From Candidatus Krumholzibacteriota bacterium (GTDB lineage: Bacteria > Krumholzibacteriota > Krumholzibacteriia > LZORAL124-64-63): a stretch of DNA of 49,268 nt. The notes under the pieces were generated by a model. It was not told the DNA's origin, made no database searches, and saw nothing but the letters and a program-made list of their open reading frames with translations. The stretch's first letter is position 1. The number at the start of each line of letters is the position of its first letter. The stretch lies in assembly GCA_024275485.1 (NCBI GenBank), contig JAJRZA010000031.1, positions 1 to 49,268 on the forward strand, in the 5' to 3' direction. Positions 17,683 to 25,491 of this stretch are shown here, one piece after another. A program made the position numbers and the translations under genes.

Positions 17683-17723
17683 AAAAAAAACCGTACCTGC
17701 AGGGACACAACCTGCAGGCACGG
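17683..17723 (-). terminator. Rho-independent terminator of the fur-alr-terB operon
   Basis: CCGTACCTGCAGG (17691-17703) pairs with CCTGCAGGCACGG (17711-17723) over 13 bp with one wobble and a seven-base loop. Eight A at 17683-17690 give the U-tract on the minus strand. Confidence 0.95.
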
Positions 17724-17746
17724 GTACACTCAGGAAAGGTTTCCCC

Positions 17747-18208
17747 TCAGGAAAGCCCCAGTTTTTTGCGCACTGAAACCTTCACGGCCATCAATTCATC
17801 GTGCCTGACTCCAAGCAAAGTGCCCATTTTGTGCATTAGAGCATCTTCATGGGCTTCAAGGATTCCATCGTTGTAAACAATCTCCCACAACAATTCCAGG
17901 ATGGCCAGTTTGCGAGGGCGGGGATAGTTTTCATTGACCAGTCGTGCAAAGCTATAAAGGTCACTGCCGGCAGTTCTTTCTTTTTCCGCCAAGGCCAGCA
18001 ACTCCGACGTTTCGGCGGAGCCGAGGCCAAAGCGCGCCCCAACCATTTTCTCAATGGTGCGGCATTCGTCCGCACTGAAATCATCATCGGCGTGGGCAGT
18101 TTCCAGGAGTAGAACGCAAGTCGCTACCCGCAGGTGGTGTTCTTCCCGGGCCGCATCGTCCTTCTCGGACATGGTTTTTTTAAAGAGTTGGCTGAGTGAA
18201 TCGAACAT
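17747..18208 (-). CDS. TerB-family (tellurite-resistance B-like) protein
   Basis: A 153-residue all-helical protein. It shows the TerB pattern: an N-terminal helix pair with LRVATCVLLLETAHADDDFSADE (acidic, metal-binding loop A-D-D-D-F), and a symmetric second half with LLWEIVYNDGILEAHED. These two acidic loops are the conserved feature of the family, which binds divalent metal and is thought to take part in stress sensing at the membrane. The start ATG 18208 has GGAG nine bases upstream. It lies 24 bases behind alr and is probably the last gene of the fur-alr-terB operon, ending at the terminator 17683-17723. Confidence 0.82.
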   Translation of the reverse strand: MFDSLSQLFKKTMSEKDDAAREEHHLRVATCVLLLETAHADDDFSADECRTIEKMVGARFGLGSAETSELLALAEKERTAGSDLYSFARLVNENYPRPRKLAILELLWEIVYNDGILEAHEDALMHKMGTLLGVRHDELMAVKVSVRKKLGLS

Positions 18209-18232
18209 GCATCAAATCTCCGTGGCTAAAAC

Positions 18233-19414
18233 TCAGAATGAAACCCGGTTCCAGGTGTCGCCGGGTAGAGTGATTATTTCATAGGCGATGGTGCCCAAAT
18301 GGTCCGCCAGCATTTCCGCCGTGATCAACTCGTCTGCCTGGCGCCCCAGTAGAACAACCTCGTCGCCGGCCTGCACACCGGGAACCCGGCTAACATCGAC
18401 CATGCACAGGTTCATGCAGATCCGACCCACCAACGGCGCCCGGTAACCCCGAACCAAAACATGGGCCCGGCCACCGAGAGCCCGCGGCCAACCGTCGGAA
18501 TAACCCAGGGGCAACACGGCGATGGTAGTGTCGGTCATGGCTTTCCATGCGCGGCCGTAACCAACGGTCTCTCCTGCCGGCACATGGCGAACCTGACTGA
18601 CCCGGCATTTCCAGGTCAAGGCCGGTTTCAAGTCAATGGTGGTCCCAGCATCCTGTCGAAACGAGACCAGGGTTTCCCGGCTGGGCCAAATGCCATAGGC
18701 GGAAATTCCCACCCTGGCCATGCCTCCGTGAACTCCCGGCCACAGCAGCGTCGCCGCGCTGCAGGTCATGTGGGTTTCCACGGACTTCATACCGGCCTGA
18801 TCCAGAATGTCCCGGTATACCGCGAATCGTTCCATTTGGGAACGGGCGAAATCGTGATCGGTGGTGTCCTCGATATCGGCAAAGTGACTGGACAGCCCCA
18901 CCACTTTGAGCTGGGGATGAGTTGCCAAATCTTCCAGAACCTGCGGCATCTCCACTTCGGTCAAACCCTGCCGGTTGACTCCGGTCTCCACTTTCAAATG
19001 AACCCGAAGTTCCTGACCACACTCGGCCGCCCAGGCGATGGCCGGCAAGGAGGCTGCAGTGATTTCCACCTTGGCGGCCGCGGCCTTCCCTGCTTCATTG
19101 GAATTGGTGGGCCCCAGAACAATCACGGGACAATCCAGTCCCGCCAGACGCAAGCTTTCCGCCTCCCGCCAGGAATGAACTCCCAGAACATCAGCCCCAC
19201 CAGCCAGGAAAGCCCTGGAAGCAACAAGAAGACCGTGGCCATAGGCATTTGCCTTGACCACGGCCATCAGCCGGGTAGGTTGCGCCACCAGTCGGCGCAG
19301 TTCCGTCATGTTATGATTCAAGGCTCTGCTGTCCACCTCAATGGTCAGCCAGGAGCCCGCCGGATCATCCGCTGTGTGCCTGGGCTGCCTTCTTGATTTT
19401 CTGTCGCGATTCAC
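18233..19414 (-). CDS. alr: Alanine racemase
   Basis: A 393-residue PLP enzyme that converts L-alanine to D-alanine for peptidoglycan, in the cytoplasm. The PLP lysine is Lys54 in AVVKANAYGHG. KVETGVNRQG (141-150) is the usual 'KxDTGMxRLG' segment. The second catalytic residue, Tyr286, is in GETVGYGRAW. The C-terminal beta domain carries VGRICMNLCMVDVS and GTIAYEIIT. The length is slightly above the usual 360-380, owing to a basic N-terminal extension of about 20 residues. The first 50 bases overlap the 3' end of the Fur-family gene, so the two are translationally coupled. Confidence 0.95.
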   Translation of the reverse strand: MNRDRKSRRQPRHTADDPAGSWLTIEVDSRALNHNMTELRRLVAQPTRLMAVVKANAYGHGLLVASRAFLAGGADVLGVHSWREAESLRLAGLDCPVIVLGPTNSNEAGKAAAAKVEITAASLPAIAWAAECGQELRVHLKVETGVNRQGLTEVEMPQVLEDLATHPQLKVVGLSSHFADIEDTTDHDFARSQMERFAVYRDILDQAGMKSVETHMTCSAATLLWPGVHGGMARVGISAYGIWPSRETLVSFRQDAGTTIDLKPALTWKCRVSQVRHVPAGETVGYGRAWKAMTDTTIAVLPLGYSDGWPRALGGRAHVLVRGYRAPLVGRICMNLCMVDVSRVPGVQAGDEVVLLGRQADELITAEMLADHLGTIAYEIITLPGDTWNRVSF

Positions 19415-19883
19415 AGGCTTCCTTATCCTTACAAGCGCCGTAAAGTTCCAGACGATGCCGGTAGATCTCGAAATTGTTTTCTTCAGCCAGTTGCACCTGC
19501 AAAGCTTCCAGGCGCGGATTGAAAAATTCTGAGATCCGGCCGCACTCCAGACAGATCATGTGGTCATGGTGTTCCACGTCCGAGTGCCCCTCGTAACGGG
19601 CCAGGCCATCACCAAAACGGCGTTCCTCAACCAGATTGCTTTCCACCAGCAAATGCAGGGTGCGGTACACGGTGGCATAACCGATACGCGGGTTGACATT
19701 CTTGACCTCTTTGAGGAGTTCTTCAACCGAAATATGACCCCGCAGGTTGAAAAACACATTCACAATGGTATTGCGTTGGCGAGTGGTTTTCAGCCCTTTT
19801 TCCTGTATGAACCTGGCAAAGCCAGCTTCTTTTTCCTGGACCAGGTCCTTACTCACGGTGGTCTTGGTTGTTTTGTCAGCCAT
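19365..19883 (-). CDS. Fur-family metalloregulator
   Basis: A 172-residue DNA-binding repressor of the Fur/PerR/Zur family. A winged helix (residues 20-92) contains LKTTRQRNTIVNVF and the recognition helix segment GYATVYRTLHLLV. The dimerisation domain has the His cluster HHDHMICLECG (105-115) with the first CxxC (111, 114) and a second Cys pair (151, 157) for structural zinc. The final 20 residues are Lys-rich. Whether it senses iron, zinc or peroxide cannot be fixed from the motif. The start ATG 19883 has AGAGG seven bases upstream. Its promoter region carries four TTTCGAAA-like palindromes, suggesting autoregulation. It overlaps alr. Confidence 0.92.
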   Translation of the reverse strand: MADKTTKTTVSKDLVQEKEAGFARFIQEKGLKTTRQRNTIVNVFFNLRGHISVEELLKEVKNVNPRIGYATVYRTLHLLVESNLVEERRFGDGLARYEGHSDVEHHDHMICLECGRISEFFNPRLEALQVQLAEENNFEIYRHRLELYGACKDKEACESRQKIKKAAQAHSG

Positions 19884-19907
19884 TTGTTAACCTCTTGGGT
19901 TTCTGGG

Positions 19908-19936
19908 ATTATTGCTGAATGTTTCGAAAGTCCCAA
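19908..19936 (-). promoter_or_regulatory. Promoter of the fur-alr-terB operon
   Basis: Minus strand: TTGGGA (19931-19936), a 17-base spacer, AATAAT (19908-19913). A TTTCGAAA palindrome (19922-19929) sits inside the spacer, where a bound repressor would block polymerase. Confidence 0.6.
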
Positions 19937-19981
19937 ATTTCGAAAATGAAAACTGTTTTCGACTTTAGGATAAGATCGAAA
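19922..19981. promoter_or_regulatory. Array of TTTCGAAA-type palindromes, candidate Fur-family operator
   Basis: Exact TTTCGAAA at 19922-19929 and 19938-19945, then partial copies TTTCGA (19957-19962) and TCGAAA (19976-19981). The CG centres are spaced 16, 19 and 17 bases. The array spans the promoter spacer, the -35 flank and upstream DNA of the regulator gene. Confidence 0.5.
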
Positions 19982-20042
19982 AATCCCAGTGTCAAGAGGG
20001 CTGTTCTGCTCCTGTTTCCCGGATATCCGGATCGAGGCTTGT

Positions 20043-20831
20043 TCATTGAATACGAATGGCCAGATTCTCCCCTTCTGGCAGGTACCAAAAGGATTCGCCA
20101 TTATGCAGCAGAAGCACATCCATGCCCCGCATCATGAAAGATTCTGTGTCTACCGTGGCGCTCCAACGCCGCCGGGCACCTGTTAAACGGTAAAGGCGAC
20201 CGGACCCACTGTCGGAAATCCACATGTATTTGCCATCATAGGCAACACCGAATGGCGAGAAACCGGGGGTGACAACCGAGCGGGTAATTTGTCCGACCTC
20301 GTTGTCGAATCGATCAACCCGGCCCGTATCACGGTCGGTGATCCAAATAAAACGCCCATCGAAGCACATACCGCAGGGATGATTGCCCGGGGTATCAAAA
20401 GCTTCTTCAACCATCAGGGTATCAGGTTCGATCCGGTACAGGATGGAACTGCCGTCATCGGCATCCCCACAGCTGAAAAGGAACTCCCCATCCCAGGCCA
20501 AACCCCTGTCCAACACCCCTGTGAAATCTTCCATGCGCAGGATTACTCCCGCCGAGTCTTGAAATACCAGCCGCACTTCCCGTTCGCCGGATTCACTCAA
20601 GCTGTCGGGGATATCGTTCAGCACCACCAGGGTGTCGGGCCCCATCCAGGTCACACCACAGATTTTTCCAGCGGAAGGCAACTGGATGGTATCCATCCTG
20701 CTGAAGGAAAGAACCACATCAGGGCCATAGCCGGAACCATCGTCAGTGCGCGAAGCAGACCAGGCCGCTGCGCAGGGCAGCAGAAAAAACGCCAGGGTCA
20801 AATGGAATACTGTCTGCTTGCTAACGATCAT
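20043..20831 (-). CDS. Exported beta-propeller protein (NHL/SMP-30-like)
   Basis: 262 residues. The start ATG 20831 has AAAGGG eight bases upstream; the TTG two codons earlier would put the site too close. A signal peptide (to about residue 26, AWSA) is followed by repeated blade motifs of the form G-(V/M/L)-x-(W/F/Y)-DG-x-(F/Y)-(L/I/M)-W: GLAWDGEFLFSCG, GMCFDGRFIWITDRDTGRV, GVAYDGKYMWISDSGSGRL. They repeat about every 45 residues, so five to six blades are likely. Such propellers bind ligands or partner proteins; no catalytic motif is visible. It probably acts in the periplasm or is secreted. The gene lies 28 bases behind the hybrid kinase at 20860 and may be co-transcribed with it. Confidence 0.78.
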   Translation of the reverse strand: MIVSKQTVFHLTLAFFLLPCAAAWSASRTDDGSGYGPDVVLSFSRMDTIQLPSAGKICGVTWMGPDTLVVLNDIPDSLSESGEREVRLVFQDSAGVILRMEDFTGVLDRGLAWDGEFLFSCGDADDGSSILYRIEPDTLMVEEAFDTPGNHPCGMCFDGRFIWITDRDTGRVDRFDNEVGQITRSVVTPGFSPFGVAYDGKYMWISDSGSGRLYRLTGARRRWSATVDTESFMMRGMDVLLLHNGESFWYLPEGENLAIRIQ

Positions 20832-20859
20832 CGGCAAATCCCTTTCCTACTGCCCTAAA

Positions 20860-22017
20860 TCAGGAGCCCTCAGAACGTTGGTGATACAAATCCCCTGCCT
20901 CATTCAACATTTCCACGATTTTTCCCAGAGTGATCGGCTTTTCCGCCACCAAATCAACATCTGTTTGGCGGGCCCTGTCCAGAATTTCTTCCTGCCCCCA
21001 GCCGGAGATCAACACCAGAACCAAGTAAGGATCCTGCCGCCTCAAACATTTTGCAAGTTCCAGACCACTGGTTCCAGGCAAGGATTGGTCGATAACGGCC
21101 ATTTCAAAAGTGTTGGTGGAAAAAATCCGTTCCGCCTCAGGTGCATCCCTGGCCACTTTGCTCAGGCAACCAAGCTCGCCGAAAACATCCTCCAACATCT
21201 CCCGGACCGATTGTTCGTCGTCCACTATCAAAATTTGAGGACGAAAGGTAAGCTGGCTTGGGTCTGAGTCGGCAGCAACCTTGTTCTGGAAGATGGCATT
21301 GTTATCTGAGGATTCAAATTTTGGCAAATACAATTCGAAACATGCACCTGGCAACTGGCAGCGGGACAATTCCAGGCCGCCCCCAAAACGGGTCAGAAGA
21401 TCACGACAATAGGCTAATCCAATTCCCCGACCTTCTTCGTTGCTGGAACTAAAACCCGGTTCGAAGATTGATTCCGCCAGTTCCGACGGAACACCACAAC
21501 CGGAGTCCTGAAAAGTAAGGGACCAATTTCCTTGCCGGGATTCAAGATCAACCTGCACCAGGCCACCATTCGGCATCGCCACCAGGGAGTTGAGCAGCAG
21601 GTTGTTCAAAATTTCCCGCAGGATCGGTTCAGGGACGGTGGACAGACAACCTTCGGGAAAATCAGCTTTCAAACTCCAGGTTCTCCCCGGTGAGTCGCAG
21701 CCGGCGTCACTGATCCACTGCCATTCGGTTCCGGGTTGGGGTTGAATCAGGGCAGCTGATTGGCCGAGGGCCCTGCGCAGATCCCCCGCGAGCTCGTTTT
21801 CTGGATTCTTCCCGCAGACCGGCACCAGCAAACGAGCCAGGATGTGCTCGACTCCGGCAACGGCCATCTCCATGGCATCCAGATTCTTTTGCAGCTGGGG
21901 ATCATTGGTACCGAGGCTGAGCAGTCCCACCCGTCCGGTGATCACCGCCAGCATTTGGCGCACATCATGAATGGCACCGGCAATATCCTTGGCACTGATT
22001 TTGGTTTCGGCCGACAA
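20860..22017 (-). CDS. Soluble hybrid histidine kinase with C-terminal receiver domain
   Basis: 385 residues with no membrane segment. The likely phospho-accepting His is His17 in AIHDVRQMLAVITGR, an unusual H-box at the very N-terminus. The ATPase domain follows (130-232): N-box NNLLLNSLVA, G1 DSGCGVP (171-177), F-box FEPGFSS, G2 GRGIGLAY. The receiver (261-375) has ILIVDDE and phospho-acceptor Asp310 in VIDQSLPGTSG. The start is TTG 22017, supported by AAGGA about seven bases upstream and by the fact that any later Met would lose His17. It has no sensor domain, so the input may come from the neighbour at 22087, which has a degenerate ATPase part. The two may work as a pair. Confidence 0.85.
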   Translation of the reverse strand: MSAETKISAKDIAGAIHDVRQMLAVITGRVGLLSLGTNDPQLQKNLDAMEMAVAGVEHILARLLVPVCGKNPENELAGDLRRALGQSAALIQPQPGTEWQWISDAGCDSPGRTWSLKADFPEGCLSTVPEPILREILNNLLLNSLVAMPNGGLVQVDLESRQGNWSLTFQDSGCGVPSELAESIFEPGFSSSNEEGRGIGLAYCRDLLTRFGGGLELSRCQLPGACFELYLPKFESSDNNAIFQNKVAADSDPSQLTFRPQILIVDDEQSVREMLEDVFGELGCLSKVARDAPEAERIFSTNTFEMAVIDQSLPGTSGLELAKCLRRQDPYLVLVLISGWGQEEILDRARQTDVDLVAEKPITLGKIVEMLNEAGDLYHQRSEGS

Positions 22018-22045
22018 GGTGCATCCTTCCCAGATATCAGGAAAC

Positions 22046-22073
22046 GAAATAGCCGTGGCAAACGGCTCATTTC
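22046..22073 (-). other. Intercistronic hairpin between two kinase genes
   Basis: GAAATAGCCG (22046-22055) pairs with CGGCT-ATTTC (22063-22073) with one bulged base; the loop is TGGCAAA. On the minus strand GTTTCC follows, so it is a weak terminator at best. It could tune the ratio of the two kinase proteins. Confidence 0.4.
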
Positions 22074-22086
22074 AGGATAATACACC

Positions 22087-23199
22087 TCAGACGGTAGGAA
22101 GCAACCGCGTAACCGAATCTTCACCCCTCGTGGTTTTTAGGGCCAGGGGTATTCGCATTTGAATTCCAGGTTCGTCAGGTTGTCGATCCAGAACATCGAG
22201 GGTCAGGTCAAGGTGCGAGACCAAACTCTCGGAGACGACAAACAATACCAGCCGTCGTAATTCAGCTGCCTTGGAATTTTCACCGGAACAACCCTGGATC
22301 AAGCCGTGACGGGCCACCCTGGGAGTTTCGCTTTGATCGGCCGAGAAATTGGGTTGAAGCACCAGTTCCAGAGTATCCAATTCACCGCCGGAGCAATCCA
22401 CCGTCAATTCCAGAGTGCACCCCGGCATGGCATAATGAAGAGCTCGCCCAGCCTGTTCCAGCAACTGAGCCAGGTCCTCCAGGTCGGTGTGGACCAAAAT
22501 CCCATGCGGGATATTTCCCCAATAAAGAGAATATGTGCTGCCCAGAAACTCCTGCAATTGCTCCGCCTTCAGGTCTTGCAAAGGATTGTTCTGACCACAG
22601 TTAGAAGCCGACAGAAGCTCCTGGCTCCACTCCAAAGTATGGTGCAAACGACGCACATTGCGCAGGGCGACCTCCACCATTTTCAGACTGGGATCTGGTT
22701 CTGCATCCGGGTTATGGAGTCCGCCCAGGTCACCCTGCAAAACCTCAAGGGCCGTTTTTGCTGCAGTCAAGGGGCTGCGCATTTCGTGTCCCAGGAAGGT
22801 CAGAAAATCCTCCCGGTCCTCCCCTGAACCAGTGCCATGGCGCAACATTTCAGTTTGTTCCAAACCGACCTGCACCGCCTGGCGCAATTGTTGGGACTCG
22901 GGATTGGGTTCAAGCAATCCCTGCCAGGCGTCCCGATCCAGGAGGAGGGGATCGGAAACGCCCAGCAGGAGAACCGGTGCTAAAGGTACAGATGGCTCAG
23001 CATCGCCGGAGTGAATATTCCTGCCAGTGTTCGGGACTGACTCAGGAGCCAATATCACCAGGTCACATTCCTGAATATGGGGCCAGACAAAACCCGGGCT
23101 CTGCCGATCCAGAGCACCAATGGTCATCCCCCACCGACGGAGTCGATTTCGGATTTCCAAATGGTAGGCAAGGCTATTGTCCAATAGAACGTGGGTCAC
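22087..23199 (-). CDS. Histidine-kinase-like protein with intact H-box and degenerate ATPase domain
   Basis: 370 residues starting at GTG 23199 (AGGA ten bases upstream). Residues 1-110 look like a receiver-type alpha/beta fold without the acidic pocket (CDLVILAPESVP), so a pseudo-receiver. A good HisKA H-box is at 131-150: DFLTFLGHEMRSPLTAAKTA, His138. The following 220 residues occupy the place of the HATPase domain, but I cannot find the N-box, the DxGxG box or the GxGxG box. It may be a phosphotransfer or scaffold protein that relies on the intact ATPase of the hybrid kinase encoded next (22017). It is cytoplasmic, with no membrane helix. I have not recognised a named family. Confidence 0.75.
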   Translation of the reverse strand: MTHVLLDNSLAYHLEIRNRLRRWGMTIGALDRQSPGFVWPHIQECDLVILAPESVPNTGRNIHSGDAEPSVPLAPVLLLGVSDPLLLDRDAWQGLLEPNPESQQLRQAVQVGLEQTEMLRHGTGSGEDREDFLTFLGHEMRSPLTAAKTALEVLQGDLGGLHNPDAEPDPSLKMVEVALRNVRRLHHTLEWSQELLSASNCGQNNPLQDLKAEQLQEFLGSTYSLYWGNIPHGILVHTDLEDLAQLLEQAGRALHYAMPGCTLELTVDCSGGELDTLELVLQPNFSADQSETPRVARHGLIQGCSGENSKAAELRRLVLFVVSESLVSHLDLTLDVLDRQPDEPGIQMRIPLALKTTRGEDSVTRLLPTV

Positions 23200-23498
23200 G
23201 CGGGCACCATCCTAAAAAGGGAACCGACCCCATGCCGGTCCTGCGTCCAAGCTTGATTTGCAATCACTGTGCCCACGATCAAGTGAAGGATAAAGCGTTA
23301 CAGTTCTGGCAGTTATAGAAGACGACAATCCACCGGAAGGCTTTTCGGGAAACAATGAGGAACTCAAAGAAATCCTGCTCTTTTTTGGCACAATTCAAGG
23401 AATCAGGAAAAAAACAAGGGTGAGGATAAACCGGTGGGGCAAAACGCAATGAAATCAACAAAGGATTTGCTTCTGTGATATTTGGAGATAATCGAGGG

Positions 23499-24383
23499 TC
23501 AGTCTTCGGGAATTTCCCGCCCCGGACGGTACCGCTGACTGTCCAGGCGGAAGGAGATGGTGAAGTACCAGACAGCCGGGCGGTCGAGACTGCCCTGCAA
23601 TTCCCTCGATACCTTCAACCCAACCGAACCATCATCAGTCCAGGGAGCCCAGACCTGCATACCCAACAGCTGGGAAATCCGCCCCTGTCGGTGGTTGAAA
23701 TCATAGGCAAGAGCCAGACGGGAGTTTCTTCCCCGGTACCAATTCAAGACACCCCCGAGGTGAAAACCGCTGGGAAAGGCTTCATCCCCCTCAAGATAAT
23801 CCTTGGCCGAAGCCATGTTGGCCAAATATCCCAGGGTCAATCCTAACTGCTTGTCGGCACCCCAGGGATAAATTTTTCGCAGGTCCAAACGCAGTGGCAT
23901 ACCAATGGAACCGAAGGGATACAAACGGTCGGTACCCGCTGGCAGCCCCAGGGCAACTGCATAGTGCCAGTTGGGTAGAAATGGCAGGCCGGTGGGACCG
24001 GTGGCCCCGATTTCGGGTTGGCTCAGACTTGTTATCCGGCGGGAATGGGGCCACCCATCGCCGCCACCGATTCCTTCAATCCAGGGCCAGCGTGAAAAAA
24101 TCGGAATCTTGCCGGTGTCGAATGAGGTGAAAGGCATTCGTAAAAAAAACGCCGCCTCCTGACCGGCGGGCAGCATGATTGTCACCAGCAAACGATTGAC
24201 GGACCAACCAAACTTGGCATCTTCAAATCGGTTGAAGTCGGCGACAAGCGCCAGTCGGGAGGTTGAGTCGGCGGGAGCAAAAAAAGGCATGTCATCCAGA
24301 TAAAGCATCTGGGCGTGCAGCGGCGCTACACTGAAGATCAACAGGGGCAAGGCGGTACCAAGAATGATGATTCCGAGCCGCAT
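23499..24383 (-). CDS. Exported barrel-like (outer-membrane porin-type) protein
   Basis: 294 residues. The start ATG 24383 lies eight bases after the stop of the zinc-finger gene; a longer frame would overlap that gene. A signal peptide (residues 1-24, ending APLHA|QM) is followed by alternating amphipathic strands rich in aromatic residues (RLALVADFNRFED, NWHYAVALGLPAG, RLALAYDFNHRQG). It ends in a terminal strand ending in Phe-x-Phe (WYFTISFRLDSQRY). This is the look of an outer-membrane beta barrel. I do not recognise a family. A second reading is a lipid- or metabolite-binding barrel, as in OMPP1/MetA-pathway-like proteins. It is the last gene of the operon starting at the promoter 25408-25436. 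The 299 bases downstream (23200-23498) show no gene or clear terminator. Confidence 0.7.
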   Translation of the reverse strand: MRLGIIILGTALPLLIFSVAPLHAQMLYLDDMPFFAPADSTSRLALVADFNRFEDAKFGWSVNRLLVTIMLPAGQEAAFFLRMPFTSFDTGKIPIFSRWPWIEGIGGGDGWPHSRRITSLSQPEIGATGPTGLPFLPNWHYAVALGLPAGTDRLYPFGSIGMPLRLDLRKIYPWGADKQLGLTLGYLANMASAKDYLEGDEAFPSGFHLGGVLNWYRGRNSRLALAYDFNHRQGRISQLLGMQVWAPWTDDGSVGLKVSRELQGSLDRPAVWYFTISFRLDSQRYRPGREIPED

Positions 24384-24391
24384 CACCAATT

Positions 24392-25099
24392 TCAACGGTG
24401 ATCCTGTTCGATGAGCCGAACCACCCCTGCTTCTTCGAAATAGCATTTGATGATATAGCGACCACCGGGAATAACTTCCTTGGACACAACCACGCCACAG
24501 TCGTTCCAGGCCAAATGATTGATGCATTGCCCCACCTCGTAAGTCTCCCAGGGTCGATAGGGTGCCGCTTCGGCAACATCCGTCTCCGCCAGCATGGCGG
24601 CATATTCCAGAATTGGCTCGATATCCTCTTTGGGTTTGGTGTGCGAATCCGTTTCGGAGCCAAATGGTTTCGGTTCGCTTGCCCCTTCAACCACCTCAGC
24701 GGCCCCTGGTTCCACCACAGGATCAAACGCCACCCCAACCAGGACATCGTCATCGAATTCCGGAGGATCGGCAGGGTCCACATCCTGTTTTGGGGATGAA
24801 CCCTTGGCCACGTCTTTCAGTTCCTTCATCATGGCCGCAGGACTGTCCCAGGGCAGATTGTCGTTCTGCCCGGGGCCGGATGCGGTGGTGTCGAGATTAT
24901 TGGAGGTTGTTGCCGTACTGGTTGTGGGAGTATCCTCCGTTGCCGAATCGTCAAGGGCTTCTTTCAGTTTGGGAAGAAACCCCTGGCACAGCGGGCACCG
25001 GTACCAAACAACGCCATCATCGTCATCCCCGTCGTTGGTGGGGACGACTTCCATATCCAGCCAATCCTTGCAGACTGAACAAAATTGTCTGGATTTCAC
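24392..25099 (-). CDS. Zinc-ribbon protein with acidic linker and a conserved C-terminal domain
   Basis: 235 residues from GTG 25099, which has CGGAG upstream; frames opening further left overlap the 59-residue gene. The N-terminus has two CxxC knuckles (CSVC and CPLC, about 28 residues apart), a probable zinc ribbon. A long low-complexity Asp/Ser/Thr/Pro linker covers about 45-180. The last 50 residues are ordered: YEVGQCINHLAWNDCGVVVS, then EVIPGGRYIIKCYFEE and VVRLIEQ. They resemble small SH3-like or CarD-like modules that begin 'VGxxIxHxxxGxGVV'. It is possibly a nucleic-acid- or RNA-polymerase-associated protein. Function unknown; the domain reading is mine from pattern only. Confidence 0.7.
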   Translation of the reverse strand: MKSRQFCSVCKDWLDMEVVPTNDGDDDDGVVWYRCPLCQGFLPKLKEALDDSATEDTPTTSTATTSNNLDTTASGPGQNDNLPWDSPAAMMKELKDVAKGSSPKQDVDPADPPEFDDDVLVGVAFDPVVEPGAAEVVEGASEPKPFGSETDSHTKPKEDIEPILEYAAMLAETDVAEAAPYRPWETYEVGQCINHLAWNDCGVVVSKEVIPGGRYIIKCYFEEAGVVRLIEQDHR

Positions 25100-25139
25100 G
25101 GTAACTCCGAGCGGCGAATCAACGCTTTTGGTGTGTAAA

Positions 25140-25319
25140 TCAGGGAGCGATATTGCAACAGGCCTCGGCCTCGTCCTTTGACAAATAGCGCATGCCGCAA
25201 ACCAGACATTTGTTGGGGCCATCAATGCGACCCTCATTTTCGGCACGGCGCAAAAGCCGACGATACTTTACAAAACTCTCATCTCGAACCAACAAACCAT
25301 CTTCTTTGACGCTGATCAT
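25140..25319 (-). CDS. Small Cys-containing protein (59 aa)
   Basis: The start ATG 25319 has a perfect AAGGAGG five bases upstream. The sequence begins MISVKEDGLLVRDES, has a basic helix (YRRLLRRAENEGRIDG), and ends in CLVC...ACC (Cys at about 44, 47, 54, 55), which could hold one zinc or an iron-sulfur cluster. It is the first gene behind a good promoter (25408-25436) and is followed 40 bases later by another CxxC protein, so the two may function together. I do not recognise a family. Confidence 0.75.
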   Translation of the reverse strand: MISVKEDGLLVRDESFVKYRRLLRRAENEGRIDGPNKCLVCGMRYLSKDEAEACCNIAP

Positions 25320-25407
25320 TGGGTCCTCCTTGGCTCCGTTTGCGCGTCCTGGCGACAATTGCAAATCCGTGCAGTTCCTCTGTGCCAGTGACTGTTAGTC
25401 GGGGGGC

Positions 25408-25436
25408 ATGTTATTACAAAATGACTGCATAGTCAA
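25408..25436 (-). promoter_or_regulatory. Sigma70-type promoter of the 25319-23499 operon
   Basis: Minus strand: TTGACT (25431-25436), a 17-base spacer, TAACAT (25408-25413). Transcription should start near 25401, about 80 bases before the ATG at 25319. Confidence 0.75.
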
Positions 25437-25491
25437 CCCATGGGGATGTTTTTTCTGGAGAATATTCATAGGGAGAAACTCGAAAGAAGAA

